From Candidatus Peregrinibacteria bacterium (GTDB lineage Bacteria > Patescibacteriota > Gracilibacteria > UBA1369), in contig PLYH01000001.1 in assembly GCA_003153355.1 (NCBI GenBank), positions 314,955-378,954 on the forward strand: DNA of 64,000 bases, in the 5' to 3' direction. The notes under the pieces were generated by a model. It did not search any database. It was given only the letters and a program-made list of their open reading frames with translations, and was not told the origin of the DNA. Below, piece after piece: positions 1-9,958 of this stretch (the first letter of the stretch is position 1; each line of letters begins with the position of its first letter). The position numbers and the translations under genes are program-made.

Positions 1-2816
1 AAGCCGTCGACGCACTCTTCGACAATGGCCGCAGGGGCCGCGTCCTGCGCGGGGCCAATAATCGGCCGCTCAAGTCGCTCTCCGACACCCTCAAGGGTAA
101 GCAGGGCCGCTTCCGCCAGAACCTTCTTGGTAAACGTGTGGATTACTCCGGCCGTTCCGTTATCGTGGTCGGTCCGAAACTCAAACTCCACCAGTGCGGT
201 CTGCCAAAATCCATGGCGCTTGAACTTTTCAAACCGTTCGTGATCGGACGTTTAATCCGCGACGGCTATGCCCACAATATTAAGAACGCAGAAAAACTCA
301 TTCAGGGAAACCGCAAAGAGGTTTGGGACATTCTTGAAGAGGTCACCAAAAATCACTACGTACTTTTGAACCGCGCTCCGACGCTTCACCGCCTTGGTAT
401 CCAGGCCTTCCAGCCTGTACTGGTTGAAGGAAAAGCGATTCAGATTCATCCGCTCGTTTGCGCGGCGTTCAACGCCGACTTTGACGGAGATCAGATGGCC
501 GTCCACGTTCCGCTTTCACGCCAGGCTCAAAATGAAGCCCGTGAACTGATCGTTTCCGCAAAAAACCTTTTGAAACCTTCCGCAGGTGAACCGATTGTGG
601 CTCCGATCCAGGACATGGTACTCGGCTGCTACTACCTCACCAAAATGGCCAAAGGTAAAAAAGGCGAAGGCATGATCTTCAGCGACATCGATGAAGCGAT
701 GCTTGCTTACAACCTCGGCTATCTCCATCTCCAATCCCCGATCAGCGCCCGCATCAACGGAAACAGCGAAATCATTAAAGACACCAGCCTCGGCCGTTTG
801 ATTTTCAACAGCTTCATCCCGCCTGAACTCGGCTACATCAACGACACGGTCGGCAAGAAACAGCTTTCCGGAATCATCGCGAAATCTTTCAACAAGTGCG
901 GCATTGAACGCACCGCGACGGTTGCCGACGATCTCAAACGCATCGGTTTCATGTTCGCAACCAAATCGGGCATTTCAACCTCCGCCGCGGACATGCTCGT
1001 TCCAAAAGAAAAAGCTCAGATCATTGATAAAGCTTCCGATAAAGTTGCTGAAATCACCGACCTCTTCCAAAAAGGTCTGGTCACTGATGATGAACGTTAC
1101 AATGCTACGATCAAAGTATGGTCCAAAGCAAAATCAGACGTCACCGAGTTCATGATCAAAAACATTCCCGAAGAAAATGATCTGTACTACCTCGTGGACT
1201 CCGGCGCCCGCGGTAACTGGGGACAGATTACGCAGCTCTGTGGTATGAAAGGCTTGGTTGCCAACCCGGCCGGCCGCACGATCGAACTCCCGATTAAATC
1301 CAACCTTAAGGAAGGTTTTACCATTCTTGAGTACTTCATTGCCACGCATGGAGGACGTAAAGGTAAATCCGATACGGCTCTGAAAACGGCTGAAGCCGGT
1401 TACTTGACCCGCCGTCTGGTTGACGCGGTTCAGGACATCATTATTAAAGAAGACGATTGCGGCGCGACCGAAGCTCATTTGGTTACCCGCGAAGAAAGTG
1501 AAAAGATCGGTGAAAAGTTTGAAAACCGCATCTATGGACGCGTACTCGCAAAACCGGTTGTTGATCCAAAGACCGGTGAAGTGATTCTGGAAAAAGATAC
1601 TGAAATCGATACGGAATCCATCCAGGCCCTCAAGAAGGCAAAAGTTGACCTCGTTGAAGTGTTCTCGGTCATGACCTGCCGCACTGAAGGCGGAATCTGC
1701 GTAAAATGTTACGGGAAAGATCTCGGCGACAACAAGACAGTGAAGATCGGAACTCCGGTCGGTATTATTGCCGCCCAGTCCATCGGTGAACCTGGAACCC
1801 AGCTGACGATGCGTACCTTCCACATGGGAGGTGTAGCCGGCGAAGGCGATATTACCCAGGGTCTTACCCGCGTGGAAGAACTGTTTGAAGCACGCAATCC
1901 AAAAGCTCAGGCCCTGCTGACGGAAATCAGCGGCAAGGTAAAAACTTCCGCCAAAGGCAACATAACCGAAATTACAGTCGTATCCGAAAAACCGATCGAA
2001 AAAACTTATGAAATTTCTCCTGACTTTACGCCAAGCGTCAAAAAAGGCGACAAAGTGAAAGAGAAAGATGTCATCGCGAAATCCAACGTCAACAAGAACG
2101 TTGTCCGCAGTGAAGAAAGCGGCAAGGTCGTGGATATAACTGCCGACGCGGTCATCATCCTTACTGAAAACAGTGTTGAAAAGATGTACAAAGTTCCATT
2201 CGGCAAAACTCTGAAAGTGAAAAACAACCAGCTGGTCACCAAAGGCGATGCACTGACCGCCGGCCACTACAACCTCCGCGAACTGATGAAACTTACGGAC
2301 ATTTATATCGTCCAGAAGTACATCATGACCGAGGTTCAGAGCATTTATGCTTCACAGGGTCAGACCATTAACGACAAACACATTGAAATCATTGCCCGCC
2401 AGATGCTTTCCAAAGTCCGCATCATGGATGCCGGAGATTCCAAATTCCTTCCGGGTGAAATCACGGACATCATCACCTACGAAATGACGAACCGCGAACT
2501 CGACAAAGCCGGAAAGAAAAAAGCTAAATCAGAACGTCTGCTCCTTGGTTTGACCCGCATCGCACTCCACACCGAAAGCTGGCTCTCTGCAGCATCCTTC
2601 CAGGAAACGATCCGCGTACTCGTTGAAGCAGCGACCACCAAGAAGGTAGACATTCTTGAAGGTCTGAAAGAAAACGTCATCATCGGTAAATTGATTCCTG
2701 CCGGCGAAACCTACCGCAAACGCCACACCGAAGAAACCACCGGCAAAAAACCGATTGATGAAATCAGTGATATTCCAACCAAAATCGAAGCAGCCAAAAA
2801 GTACGCTGTCGTGTAA
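1..2816 (+). CDS. rpoC: RNA polymerase subunit beta', 3' part
   Basis: Largest RNA polymerase subunit, cut by the window edge; the first whole codon is at base 3 and 937 residues are visible. Near the start it reads the family-typical [20 protein letters not shown], followed by the catalytic Mg2+ loop [12 protein letters not shown] at about residue 155. The zinc-binding cysteines of the C-terminal half are present (DDCGATE, then [11 protein letters not shown]), and [13 protein letters not shown] of the trigger-loop region follows. It is the first gene of the supercluster and precedes rpsL, as in many bacteria where rpoBC and rpsLG are neighbours. Identity is certain; the upstream start lies outside the window. 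Confidence 0.98.
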   Translation, partial: AVDALFDNGRRGRVLRGANNRPLKSLSDTLKGKQGRFRQNLLGKRVDYSGRSVIVVGPKLKLHQCGLPKSMALELFKPFVIGRLIRDGYAHNIKNAEKLIQGNRKEVWDILEEVTKNHYVLLNRAPTLHRLGIQAFQPVLVEGKAIQIHPLVCAAFNADFDGDQMAVHVPLSRQAQNEARELIVSAKNLLKPSAGEPIVAPIQDMVLGCYYLTKMAKGKKGEGMIFSDIDEAMLAYNLGYLHLQSPISARINGNSEIIKDTSLGRLIFNSFIPPELGYINDTVGKKQLSGIIAKSFNKCGIERTATVADDLKRIGFMFATKSGISTSAADMLVPKEKAQIIDKASDKVAEITDLFQKGLVTDDERYNATIKVWSKAKSDVTEFMIKNIPEENDLYYLVDSGARGNWGQITQLCGMKGLVANPAGRTIELPIKSNLKEGFTILEYFIATHGGRKGKSDTALKTAEAGYLTRRLVDAVQDIIIKEDDCGATEAHLVTREESEKIGEKFENRIYGRVLAKPVVDPKTGEVILEKDTEIDTESIQALKKAKVDLVEVFSVMTCRTEGGICVKCYGKDLGDNKTVKIGTPVGIIAAQSIGEPGTQLTMRTFHMGGVAGEGDITQGLTRVEELFEARNPKAQALLTEISGKVKTSAKGNITEITVVSEKPIEKTYEISPDFTPSVKKGDKVKEKDVIAKSNVNKNVVRSEESGKVVDITADAVIILTENSVEKMYKVPFGKTLKVKNNQLVTKGDALTAGHYNLRELMKLTDIYIVQKYIMTEVQSIYASQGQTINDKHIEIIARQMLSKVRIMDAGDSKFLPGEITDIITYEMTNRELDKAGKKKAKSERLLLGLTRIALHTESWLSAASFQETIRVLVEAATTKKVDILEGLKENVIIGKLIPAGETYRKRHTEETTGKKPIDEISDIPTKIEAAKKYAVV

Positions 2817-2825
2817 CAACTTCTC

Positions 2826-2854
2826 TTGCATTTAGGGCTGTCAGCATGTAAATT
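2826..2854 (+). promoter_or_regulatory. Possible rpsL promoter
   Basis: TTGCAT (2826-2831), 17-base spacer, TAAATT (2849-2854), in the 111-base gap between rpoC and rpsL. The -35 is of the TTGCA type seen before other genes here; the -10 matches consensus only moderately. Confidence 0.4.
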
Positions 2855-2927
2855 AACCCAGCCGACACGCCCTACTGCAAGTACAAGGCGCGGTAAAAAC
2901 TTATCAATCCATTCGTCACTCAATAAA

Positions 2928-3341
2928 ATGCCAACAATCAACCAACTCATCCGCAAAGGCCGCAAAAACAACCTCCGAAAGAGTAAAGCTCCTGCGTTGC
3001 TCAGCATCAGAAACACGATCAAGAACCGGAACTTTAATTTGAACTGTCCTCAGAAACGCGGCGTATGCATCAAAGTTGGAACGATGACTCCAAAGAAACC
3101 GAACTCAGCTCTCCGCAAATTCGCGAAGGTTCGTCTTACCAACGGAATTGAAGTGAACGCTTACATTCCGGGTGAAGGACACAATCTTCAGGAACACAGC
3201 GTCGTACTCATCCGTGGAGGCCGTGTAAAGGATCTTCCAGGTGTACGTTACCACATCGTCCGCGGCAAACTCGACACCCAGGGTGTTGCAACCCGCAGAC
3301 AGGGCCGCTCATTGTACGGCCAGAAACGTCCTAAGAAATAA
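2928..3341 (+). CDS. rpsL: 30S ribosomal protein S12
   Basis: Decoding-centre protein of the small subunit, 137 residues, close to the usual length. It contains the conserved [10 protein letters not shown] and [20 protein letters not shown] segments that line the A site. The reading frame is open back to 2826, but the family N-terminus [12 protein letters not shown] begins at the ATG at 2928, so that start is used. No Shine-Dalgarno is visible before it. Followed 32 bases later by rpsG. Confidence 0.97.
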   Translation: MPTINQLIRKGRKNNLRKSKAPALLSIRNTIKNRNFNLNCPQKRGVCIKVGTMTPKKPNSALRKFAKVRLTNGIEVNAYIPGEGHNLQEHSVVLIRGGRVKDLPGVRYHIVRGKLDTQGVATRRQGRSLYGQKRPKK

Positions 3342-3373
3342 ACTATTCGTAATCAGTAATTTGTTATAAAACC

Positions 3374-3829
3374 ATGGCACAAAAACGATCCACATTCATT
3401 CCGGAAGGTTCCAATCCCCTTCAAGAAAAGTTCATCTGCTACATCATGAAAGAGGGCAAGAAGAACATCGCACGCCGCATCTTCAAGGAAACGATGGAAG
3501 TATTAACCGAAAAAGGACAAAAAGAGCCAAGCAAGGTTTTTGAAAAAGCGATTGAAATGGTCAAACCTACTTTGGAAATCCGTCCTAAACGTATCGGAGG
3601 CGCAGTCTACCAGATTCCGATTGAAGTGAAACCAGGCCGCCAGCTGATGCTTTCATTCCGCTGGATTCTTGACGCCACCCGCGGCAAAAAAGGCAAACCA
3701 ATGGCTCAGAAACTTGCTGAAGAACTTTTGAACGCATCCAACGGCGAAGGTGCTGCCATCAAAAAGAAGGACGACACCATTAAGATGGCCCAGGCCAACA
3801 AGGCTTTCGCTCATTACGCCAAATACTAA
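3374..3829 (+). CDS. rpsG: 30S ribosomal protein S7
   Basis: Primary 16S rRNA-binding protein that nucleates assembly of the 30S head. It has 151 residues, slightly shorter than the common 156, and the family-typical EIRPKRIGGAVYQIPIEV and RWILDATRGKKGKPM segments. It ends its transcription unit: a strong hairpin terminator lies 25 bases downstream. In many bacteria fusA comes next, but here four unrelated genes and one small ORF intervene. Confidence 0.97.
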   Translation: MAQKRSTFIPEGSNPLQEKFICYIMKEGKKNIARRIFKETMEVLTEKGQKEPSKVFEKAIEMVKPTLEIRPKRIGGAVYQIPIEVKPGRQLMLSFRWILDATRGKKGKPMAQKLAEELLNASNGEGAAIKKKDDTIKMAQANKAFAHYAKY

Positions 3830-3853
3830 GAGCAAACTTCCTACGACGATTAC

Positions 3854-3884
3854 AAAGCCCGGTGCCAAAAGCATCGGGCTTTTG
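3854..3884 (+). terminator. Terminator after rpsG
   Basis: AAAGCCCGGTGC (3854-3865), loop CAAAA, GCATCGGGCTTT (3871-3882): a 12-bp stem with one G-U pair, followed by a short T run. It separates the rpsL-rpsG unit from the MFS gene. Confidence 0.75.
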
Positions 3885-3910
3885 TGTATACAGCAGGATT
3901 GCGCTACAAT
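3882..3910 (+). promoter_or_regulatory. Probable promoter of the MFS-DoxX pair
   Basis: TTGTGT (3882-3887), 17-base spacer, TACAAT (3905-3910), 23 bases before the ATG at 3934 and overlapping the end of the rpsG terminator. Confidence 0.5.
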
Positions 3911-3933
3911 AGCTATATCCTGTTTTTTTTTGA

Positions 3934-5142
3934 ATGCAAAAGCCTGAACCATCATCAAAAATCTTCGGTATTCCAAAAGAGATCTTTTGGCTGGGCATTG
4001 TAAGTTTTCTTACCGACGTCAGTTCGGAAATGCTTTTTTCCGTGCTCACGATTTTTATGAGCGCAATTTTAGGAGCTTCCAGTTTCATCATCGGAATCAT
4101 GGAAGGTCTGGCGGATTTTTCCGCGTCTTCGCTGGATTATGCATCCGGCTATCTCTCAGACAAAACCGGCAAGCGCAAAATTTTCGCGCTGTTCGGATAC
4201 GGATTTTCCACGCTCGCCAAAACCAGCCTGATCTTCTTCAACAGCATTGCCGGTGTTTTCACGTTCAGAGTCGTCGAACGCCTGGGCAAATCCATCCGCG
4301 GAGCACCGCGCGATGCGCTCATCGCCAGCATCTCCGAAAAAGGAAAAACAGGTTATTCCTTCGGCTTCCACAAAATGCTGGATAAAGCCGGAGCGGTGAT
4401 AGGACCGTTCCTTGGGTATTTTATTTTGAGCGCCTTCGGACAAAACTTCCAAAGCTTCCAGTTTATTTTCGTTATCGCGATTATTCCGGCGGTGCTTTCT
4501 GTTCTTTGTCTGGGCTTTTTCGTCCACGAAAAAAAAGTGCAGGTCACCAAAGTCCGTGAAAACGTTTTCAAAAATTATCAAAAACTCGGCAAACCTTTTC
4601 ACCGCTACCTCAAAGTCGCAGGATTCTTTTCACTCTCGTACTTCAGCTTCGCGTTCCTTTTGCTGAAAGCTTACGCCGTGGGTTTTCAGATCAAAGACGT
4701 GGTGCTTTTGTACGCGCTCTTTAACCTCGCCTTCACGCTCATCGCAATTCCCGTCGGAAAAATCGGCGACAAAATCGGCCGCAAAACCGTTATCATGACC
4801 GAATATATTTTATATGCATTGATGTGTCTGGGTTTTGTATTTGCGAACGATAAAACCTCGGTCATCATCCTTTTCCTGGTCTACGGCATTTTTTACGCCA
4901 TCGACGAAGCACAGACCAAAGCCTATATCAGCGATATCACGCCTGACGAACACCGCGCCTCAGCGATCGGACTTTATAATTTTGTGACGGGCTTACTCTA
5001 TCTTCCGGCTTCGCTGATTGCAGGATGGCTCTGGAACGCCTATAATCCTTCTGCAGCTTTTGGCGTCGCCGGAGCGATCGCCGTGATCTCCGCCATCGCT
5101 TTCAGTTTCCTCAAACCGCCTCTTAAACCCGCTCAATCATGA
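3934..5142 (+). CDS. Major facilitator superfamily transporter
   Basis: 402-residue integral membrane protein with about 12 hydrophobic segments. It shows MFS hallmarks: the loop 2-3 motif SGYLSDKTGKRK near residue 75 and its second-half copy GKIGDKIGRKT. The N-terminal FLTDVSSEMLFSVL and the ERLGKSIRGAPRDALI stretch place it in a widespread MFS branch of unknown substrate, so no substrate is proposed. Its stop overlaps the start of the DoxX gene by four bases (ATGA), indicating translational coupling. It interrupts the normal rpsG-fusA order. Confidence 0.85.
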   Translation: MQKPEPSSKIFGIPKEIFWLGIVSFLTDVSSEMLFSVLTIFMSAILGASSFIIGIMEGLADFSASSLDYASGYLSDKTGKRKIFALFGYGFSTLAKTSLIFFNSIAGVFTFRVVERLGKSIRGAPRDALIASISEKGKTGYSFGFHKMLDKAGAVIGPFLGYFILSAFGQNFQSFQFIFVIAIIPAVLSVLCLGFFVHEKKVQVTKVRENVFKNYQKLGKPFHRYLKVAGFFSLSYFSFAFLLLKAYAVGFQIKDVVLLYALFNLAFTLIAIPVGKIGDKIGRKTVIMTEYILYALMCLGFVFANDKTSVIILFLVYGIFYAIDEAQTKAYISDITPDEHRASAIGLYNFVTGLLYLPASLIAGWLWNAYNPSAAFGVAGAIAVISAIAFSFLKPPLKPAQS

Positions 5143-5537
5143 AAAAATCTTCATCACTCCGCTGGGCCGACTGGATCTTACGAGTGACCCTGGCATTTGC
5201 TTTCATTTTAGGCGGCTATGACAAACTATTCGTCCTTGGCCCGGATAAATTCGCTGCAATGGTGAATGTTTCCTTGTTCCTGGGATGGTGCGCCACACTG
5301 GGTGAACTTGGCGCCGGCATCAGCATCTTTGTTGGAGGATTGATGAAAAACAGAGCCGGCGACTGGATCACAAGACTCAGCGGGGCTTTAATTTCCTTCA
5401 TCATGGTCGTCGCCTTCTTTCTCGTCAAAATCAAAGGATACGACGCGGGCTTCATGAAAGGGATCGAAGGATCGCTCGATGTGATCGCCTTCTTTGCAAT
5501 GGGGCTTTTCTACGCCGTTGCTGGAAATTTCACGTGA
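5139..5537 (+). CDS. DoxX-family membrane protein
   Basis: 132 residues with four hydrophobic segments. The N-terminal WILRVTLAFAFILGGYDKL and the LGWCATLGELGAGISIFVGG stretch are typical of the DoxX/DoxD-like family, small membrane proteins loosely linked to redox and thiol homeostasis. It starts inside the last codons of the MFS gene (4-base overlap), so the two are co-translated. The exact function is unknown. Confidence 0.75.
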   Translation: MKKSSSLRWADWILRVTLAFAFILGGYDKLFVLGPDKFAAMVNVSLFLGWCATLGELGAGISIFVGGLMKNRAGDWITRLSGALISFIMVVAFFLVKIKGYDAGFMKGIEGSLDVIAFFAMGLFYAVAGNFT

Positions 5538-5580
5538 CGGCTAAGGCCTAATGCCGATTTAAGCAAAATCGGCGAAAAAA

Positions 5581-5763
5581 TTAACACGTACAGCTGAAAC
5601 TGTCGTCGTTGTGTTTGATGAGTTCCCAAGGATCACCGTTGCGTTTGGTGCCTTTCCAATGCGTACCGTCTTTTGACGTTTCAATCTGAACCTCGGAAGG
5701 CAAACCATGCGCACCTGCAGCGCGTAATTCAGCTAAGGCTTTTTGCGCGCGCTCGTTGATCAT
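5581..5763 (-). CDS. Small hypothetical protein, 60 residues
   Basis: The reading frame is open further upstream, but the coherent protein starts at the ATG at 5763 (MINERAQKALAEL). It is small, hydrophilic and ends in DDSFSCTC. The C-terminal half (TSKDGTHWKGTKRNGDPWEL) looks like a compact beta-rich domain. It is transcribed away from hflX. I do not recognise the family; the protein-like amino-acid pattern favours a real gene. Confidence 0.55.
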   Translation of the reverse strand: MINERAQKALAELRAAGAHGLPSEVQIETSKDGTHWKGTKRNGDPWELIKHNDDSFSCTC

Positions 5764-5838
5764 AAAGGAAAAAAGTAAGTAGTGACCGCATCTTACACCT
5801 TTCTTTACAAAAAACCTAAGCTGCTCTACCGTAAAACC

Positions 5839-7182
5839 ATGCTTAAAGCCATCCTCATTGACTGCATACCGCCGCAAATCAGCAAAGAAGAAGCTGATCA
5901 CCGCATGACCGAAGCCGAAAGTCTCATCAAAACCTACGGCGGCTTGGCCGTGATCAAAAAAATCCAGAAACGCCAGACTCCTGATTTAAAAACTTTCATC
6001 GGCAGCGGCAAACTGGAAGAGATTATCGAAGAAAGCAAAAACATCGACGCCAACATTTTGATCATCAACAATGAGCTCAAACCGCACCAGACCTACAACA
6101 TCAACGAACGGCTGCGCAAAATTTCCGAAGAAGACCGCAAACGCGCGACCGACGCGGGCGTGAAAGGAAAAATCGCCCACAACTTTAAGGAACCGATGAA
6201 GGCCTGGGACCGCATCGACCTCATCCTCAAAATTTTCCAGAAGCATGCCAGCACGCGCGAAGCCAAATTGGAAATCGAATTAGCCAGCATCAAACACATG
6301 GGCCCGCGCATCTTCGGTATGGGCATGCAGCTTTCACGACAGGGCGGCGGCATCGGCACGCGCGGCGCGGGCGAAACGAATATCGAAGCCATGAAGCGGC
6401 ATCTTGGCAAAATGGAAGATAGCATCAAAAAAGAACTGGAAGCTTATAAAAAAGTCCGCAAAGTCCACCGCGACAGCCGTCGCCGCCAGAATTTTAAAAC
6501 CGTGGGCATCATCGGCTACACCAACGCCGGAAAATCCACACTTCTTAATTCTCTGACCAAAAAAGGCGCGTACGCCGCAGACAAACTTTTCGCGACTTTG
6601 GATACGCGCGTGGGAAAAATGTACATTCACACCAACGGCTCCAACCTGCACCGCACAGCGGAAGAACAGCTCGACGAAAACGGCAACTACATTCCTCTGC
6701 CCGTTCCGCATGAAGTTCTCGTTTCCGACACCATCGGCTTCATCGAAAACCTTCCGACCACGCTCATCAAATCTTTCCAGTCCACGCTGGAAGAAACCAT
6801 CGACGCCGACCTGATTTTGCACGTGATCGACCTGAGCGATCCGCGCTTACTCCAAAAAATCGAAGTCGTGAACGAAATCCTTTTCGACATCAACTCGCTC
6901 CTCAAACCGACCATTTACGTTTTCAATAAAATCGACAGCCTCGGCGAATCCGGCCGCGCTCTCTTCGAAAAACTCCGCGAACAGTTCAAAGTTTTCCATC
7001 CCTGTTTTGTTTCCGCCGCAAGCAAGGAAGGCACAGATACTTTGAAAGAAGCCATCCGTGACGCTCTCTTCCCGCAGCCTCAATCCCCAAGCGCCATCGG
7101 AGTGCTCGACGTCATCAAAGACCTGAAACAGCAGCGGCACATCAAAAACTTCGCGCAAAAAAACCAGGAGAAAAAACTTTAA
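5839..7182 (+). CDS. hflX: GTPase HflX
   Basis: Ribosome-associated GTPase that splits stalled or hibernating 70S ribosomes. 447 residues: an N-terminal HflX domain with the family-typical IGSGKLEEI, then a glycine-rich linker (RGAGETNIEA), then the G domain with GYTNAGKSTLLNSL (G1), DTIGFIENLP (G3) and NKID (G4). I chose the ATG at 5839 (MLKAILIDCIPP) over the upstream GTG at 5782 because homology begins there. Between switch I and G3 there is an unusual insertion of about 25 residues (around YIHTNGSNLHRTAEEQ). Its stop overlaps that of bcp on the other strand. Confidence 0.93.
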   Translation: MLKAILIDCIPPQISKEEADHRMTEAESLIKTYGGLAVIKKIQKRQTPDLKTFIGSGKLEEIIEESKNIDANILIINNELKPHQTYNINERLRKISEEDRKRATDAGVKGKIAHNFKEPMKAWDRIDLILKIFQKHASTREAKLEIELASIKHMGPRIFGMGMQLSRQGGGIGTRGAGETNIEAMKRHLGKMEDSIKKELEAYKKVRKVHRDSRRRQNFKTVGIIGYTNAGKSTLLNSLTKKGAYAADKLFATLDTRVGKMYIHTNGSNLHRTAEEQLDENGNYIPLPVPHEVLVSDTIGFIENLPTTLIKSFQSTLEETIDADLILHVIDLSDPRLLQKIEVVNEILFDINSLLKPTIYVFNKIDSLGESGRALFEKLREQFKVFHPCFVSAASKEGTDTLKEAIRDALFPQPQSPSAIGVLDVIKDLKQQRHIKNFAQKNQEKKL

Positions 7183-7649
7183 AGCCCCATCCCCTTCACG
7201 TCTTTGATGACTTCTTCCGCGTGTTCTTTTGGTTTCACTTTTTCGTAGTGTTTGACGATCACGCCTTTTTTGTCGATCAAAAAAGACTCGCGGGAAATGC
7301 CCATGTATTTTCTGCCCATGAAAAATTTTTCCTTCCAGACGCCGTACATGTTCACGACTTTTTTGTCCGTGTCCGCGAGCAGCGGATAGTTAAGATGTTC
7401 CTTTTCCTTAAATTTTTGGTGGGACTTCACGTCATCTATGCTCACCCCTAAAACCTGGACGTTCAGGGCTTTTAAATCGTTCATCCGGTCGCGCAGACAC
7501 TGGGCTTCAACCGTACAGCCGCTCGTCATGTCTTTGGGATAAAAATAGAACAGCACGATTTTTCCTTTGAATTCAGCCAACGAACGTTCCTTGTTTTCAT
7601 CATCCAAAAGTTTAAAATCCGGCGCCTGCTTTCCAACAAAATCAGCCAT
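7179..7649 (-). CDS. bcp: Thioredoxin-dependent peroxiredoxin (BCP/PrxQ)
   Basis: Thiol peroxidase that reduces H2O2 and organic hydroperoxides. 156 residues with a thioredoxin fold; the active site PKDMTSGCTVEAQCLRD contains the peroxidatic cysteine, and a second cysteine six residues later is the usual resolving position of atypical 2-Cys BCPs. It converges on hflX with a 4-base overlap at the stop codons and lies back-to-back with fusA. With DoxX it hints at occasional oxidant exposure. Confidence 0.93.
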   Translation of the reverse strand: MADFVGKQAPDFKLLDDENKERSLAEFKGKIVLFYFYPKDMTSGCTVEAQCLRDRMNDLKALNVQVLGVSIDDVKSHQKFKEKEHLNYPLLADTDKKVVNMYGVWKEKFFMGRKYMGISRESFLIDKKGVIVKHYEKVKPKEHAEEVIKDVKGMGL

Positions 7650-7702
7650 AAAGAAAAATTAATAAGTGCCTTTATCATACCATAAAATAAAACCGCATCG
7701 CC

Positions 7703-7730
7703 TTGACTTCCTCTCGCCAATAAATATAAT
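7703..7730 (+). promoter_or_regulatory. fusA promoter
   Basis: TTGACT (7703-7708), 16-base spacer, TATAAT (7725-7730); a near-consensus housekeeping promoter about 50 bases before the fusA ATG. A second TATAAT-like hexamer lies near 7763. Confidence 0.7.
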
Positions 7731-7782
7731 ACGAAAGCCCTCCCAAAGGGGTTTAAAAATTTTATAATAATATCCTCTCCAT

Positions 7783-9852
7783 ATGTCAGACGACCTCAGC
7801 AAACTGCGAAATTTCGGGATTATCGCGCACATCGATGCCGGTAAAACCACCACCACCGAACGCATTCTTTTTTACACGGGTAAAAACTACAAGATCGGTG
7901 AAGTGCATGAAGGCGCTGCGACTATGGACTGGATGGAACAGGAACGCGAACGCGGCATTACGATTACGTCCGCCGCTACGACCTGCGCCTGGAAAGACTG
8001 CCGCTACAACATCATCGATACTCCGGGGCACGTGGATTTTACGGCTGAAGTAGAACGTTCTTTGCGCGTACTGGATGGAGGCGTCGTAGTGTTCGACGGT
8101 TCACAGGGTGTTGAACCTCAATCCGAAACCGTTTGGAGACAAGCGGACAAATACGAAGTTCCACGCATGGCTTTCGTAAACAAGATGGACAAAGTCGGCG
8201 CTGACTTTTATATGTCGCTCGATTCCATTTTTGAACGTTTGAGTAAGGAAGCGGTAGCTGTTCAACTCCCCATCGGTTTTGAAGGTAGTTTTAGCGGAGT
8301 TGTTGATTTAGTGCAGATGAAAGCTTTCGAATTCGAAGGCAAATTCGGCGAAATCATTAAAGAGATTCCGATTCCGGAAGACATGAAAGCCAAGGCCGAA
8401 GAGTACCGCCACCGTCTGGAAGAAAAAGTTTCTGAAATGAACGACGACCTCATGGAAAAATATCTGAACGGCGTAAGACTGACCCAGGAAGAGATCATGC
8501 GCGGCATGCGCCACGCAGTAGTCCGCAACAAACTCTATCCGGTTTTCTGCGGTTCAGCCCTTGCCAACAAAGGTGTTCAGTTAGTTTTGGACGGAGTGAA
8601 TGCTTACCTTCCATCTCCGCTCGACATCGGCTCGGTCAAAGGAACCAACCCTGACACGGGTGAGGAAGAGGATCGTACCATGGAAGAAAATCAACCGTTC
8701 TCCGCGTTGATCTTCAAAATCATGACCGACCCGTTTGTGGGAAAACTCGCCTACTTCCGCGTGTATTCTGGAAAACTCGCCTCGGGAAGTTATGTTTTGA
8801 ACAGCAGCACCGGCAACAAGGAACGTATCAGCCGTCTCATCCAGATGCATGCCAACAACCGCAACGAAATTAAAGAAGTGCACGCTGGCGACATCGCCGC
8901 GACCGTTGGTTTAAAAGGCACCTTCACCGGCCACACGCTCTGCGACGAAGAAAAGCCGATCATTCTTGAATCCATCACCTTCCCTGAACCGGTCATCCAG
9001 ATTGCGATTGAACCGAAGACCAAGGCCGATCAGGAAAAAATGGGCATCGCTCTCCAGAAACTTGCCGAAGAAGATCCGACCTTCCAGGTTAAATCCAACG
9101 AAGAGACCGGCCAGACCCTCATCGCAGGTATGGGAGAACTTCATTTGGACATTATCGTTGACCGTATGAAGCGCGAATTCAAAGTTGAAGCGAACATCGG
9201 CCGTCCGCAGGTTGCTTACCGTGAAACCATTACTACTGAAGTTGATGCTGAAGAAAAGTACGTCAAACAGTCCGGTGGCCGCGGTCAGTATGGACACGTT
9301 AAAATCACCTTAAGCCCGAACGAACCTGGTAAAGGTTTTGAATTCATCAACAAAGTTGTCGGCGGTAAAATTCCCCGCGAATTTATTCCTGCCGTTGAAA
9401 AAGGTATTAAAGAAGCTTTGACCCGCGGCATTCTTGCCGGCTATCCGGTCGTGGATGTAAAAGTTGAACTCTATGACGGTTCCTACCATGACGTGGATTC
9501 CAACGAACTTGCGTTTAAAATCGCCGGATCGCTCGCCTTCCAAAAAGGAGCAAAACAAGCCAGCCCGGTCATTCTTGAACCAATCATGAAAGTTGAAGTC
9601 ACGACTCCCGAAAACTTTTTCGGTGACGTGATGGGAAATCTTTCATCAAAGCGCGGCCAAATTTACGACACCACCAACCGCGGCATGGCCAAAGTCATCC
9701 ACGCCCGCGTTCCGCTTGCTGAAATGTTCGGTTACGCAACGGACCTCCGCTCCATGACCCAGGGCCGCGCGTCCTACTCCATGGAGTTCGACCACTACGA
9801 AAAAGCTCCGACCAACGTTGCTGAAAAGATCATTGCTGATAAGGCAAAATAA
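7783..9852 (+). CDS. fusA: Elongation factor G
   Basis: Translocase GTPase, 689 residues, full length. G-domain motifs are [17 protein letters not shown] and [14 protein letters not shown] forms switch I. Domains II-V follow in order, including the domain IV signature [11 protein letters not shown] near residue 490. It is transcribed alone, with its own promoter and a strong terminator, rather than in the classical rpsL-rpsG-fusA-tuf string. Confidence 0.98.
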   Translation: MSDDLSKLRNFGIIAHIDAGKTTTTERILFYTGKNYKIGEVHEGAATMDWMEQERERGITITSAATTCAWKDCRYNIIDTPGHVDFTAEVERSLRVLDGGVVVFDGSQGVEPQSETVWRQADKYEVPRMAFVNKMDKVGADFYMSLDSIFERLSKEAVAVQLPIGFEGSFSGVVDLVQMKAFEFEGKFGEIIKEIPIPEDMKAKAEEYRHRLEEKVSEMNDDLMEKYLNGVRLTQEEIMRGMRHAVVRNKLYPVFCGSALANKGVQLVLDGVNAYLPSPLDIGSVKGTNPDTGEEEDRTMEENQPFSALIFKIMTDPFVGKLAYFRVYSGKLASGSYVLNSSTGNKERISRLIQMHANNRNEIKEVHAGDIAATVGLKGTFTGHTLCDEEKPIILESITFPEPVIQIAIEPKTKADQEKMGIALQKLAEEDPTFQVKSNEETGQTLIAGMGELHLDIIVDRMKREFKVEANIGRPQVAYRETITTEVDAEEKYVKQSGGRGQYGHVKITLSPNEPGKGFEFINKVVGGKIPREFIPAVEKGIKEALTRGILAGYPVVDVKVELYDGSYHDVDSNELAFKIAGSLAFQKGAKQASPVILEPIMKVEVTTPENFFGDVMGNLSSKRGQIYDTTNRGMAKVIHARVPLAEMFGYATDLRSMTQGRASYSMEFDHYEKAPTNVAEKIIADKAK

Positions 9853-9883
9853 ACGAGCGGACAAACAGTTGAATGAAACTCTC

Positions 9884-9913
9884 AAAAAGGACGGCTTCAA
9901 TGCTGTCCTTTTT
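9884..9913 (+). terminator. Terminator after fusA
   Basis: AAAAAGGAC (9884-9892) pairs with GTCCTTTTT (9905-9913); the T run forms part of the 3' arm. It lies 31 bases after the fusA stop. Confidence 0.8.
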
Positions 9914-9958
9914 CAAAACATTTGCTACAATGCTGCCAAGCTTTAGCAGAAACTTTTT

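Noticed and set aside
1134-2267. 377-residue reading frame antisense to rpoC, and many similar long antisense frames
   Set aside because: It mirrors rpoC, has Phe-rich low-information sequence typical of antisense of Lys/Glu-rich genes, and matches no family.
2826-2927. N-terminal extension of S12 from 2826
   Set aside because: S12 homology begins exactly at the ATG at 2928; the extra sequence overlaps a possible promoter.
5139-5142. Alternative genetic code (TGA as Gly)
   Set aside because: TGA ends several genes at family-typical lengths (MFS, DoxX, adk, rsmA) and is not found inside conserved coding regions.
5553-5580. Terminator after DoxX
   Set aside because: GCCGATTT/AAATCGGC is a good stem but the following run is A on the plus strand, and on the minus strand the T run precedes the stem.
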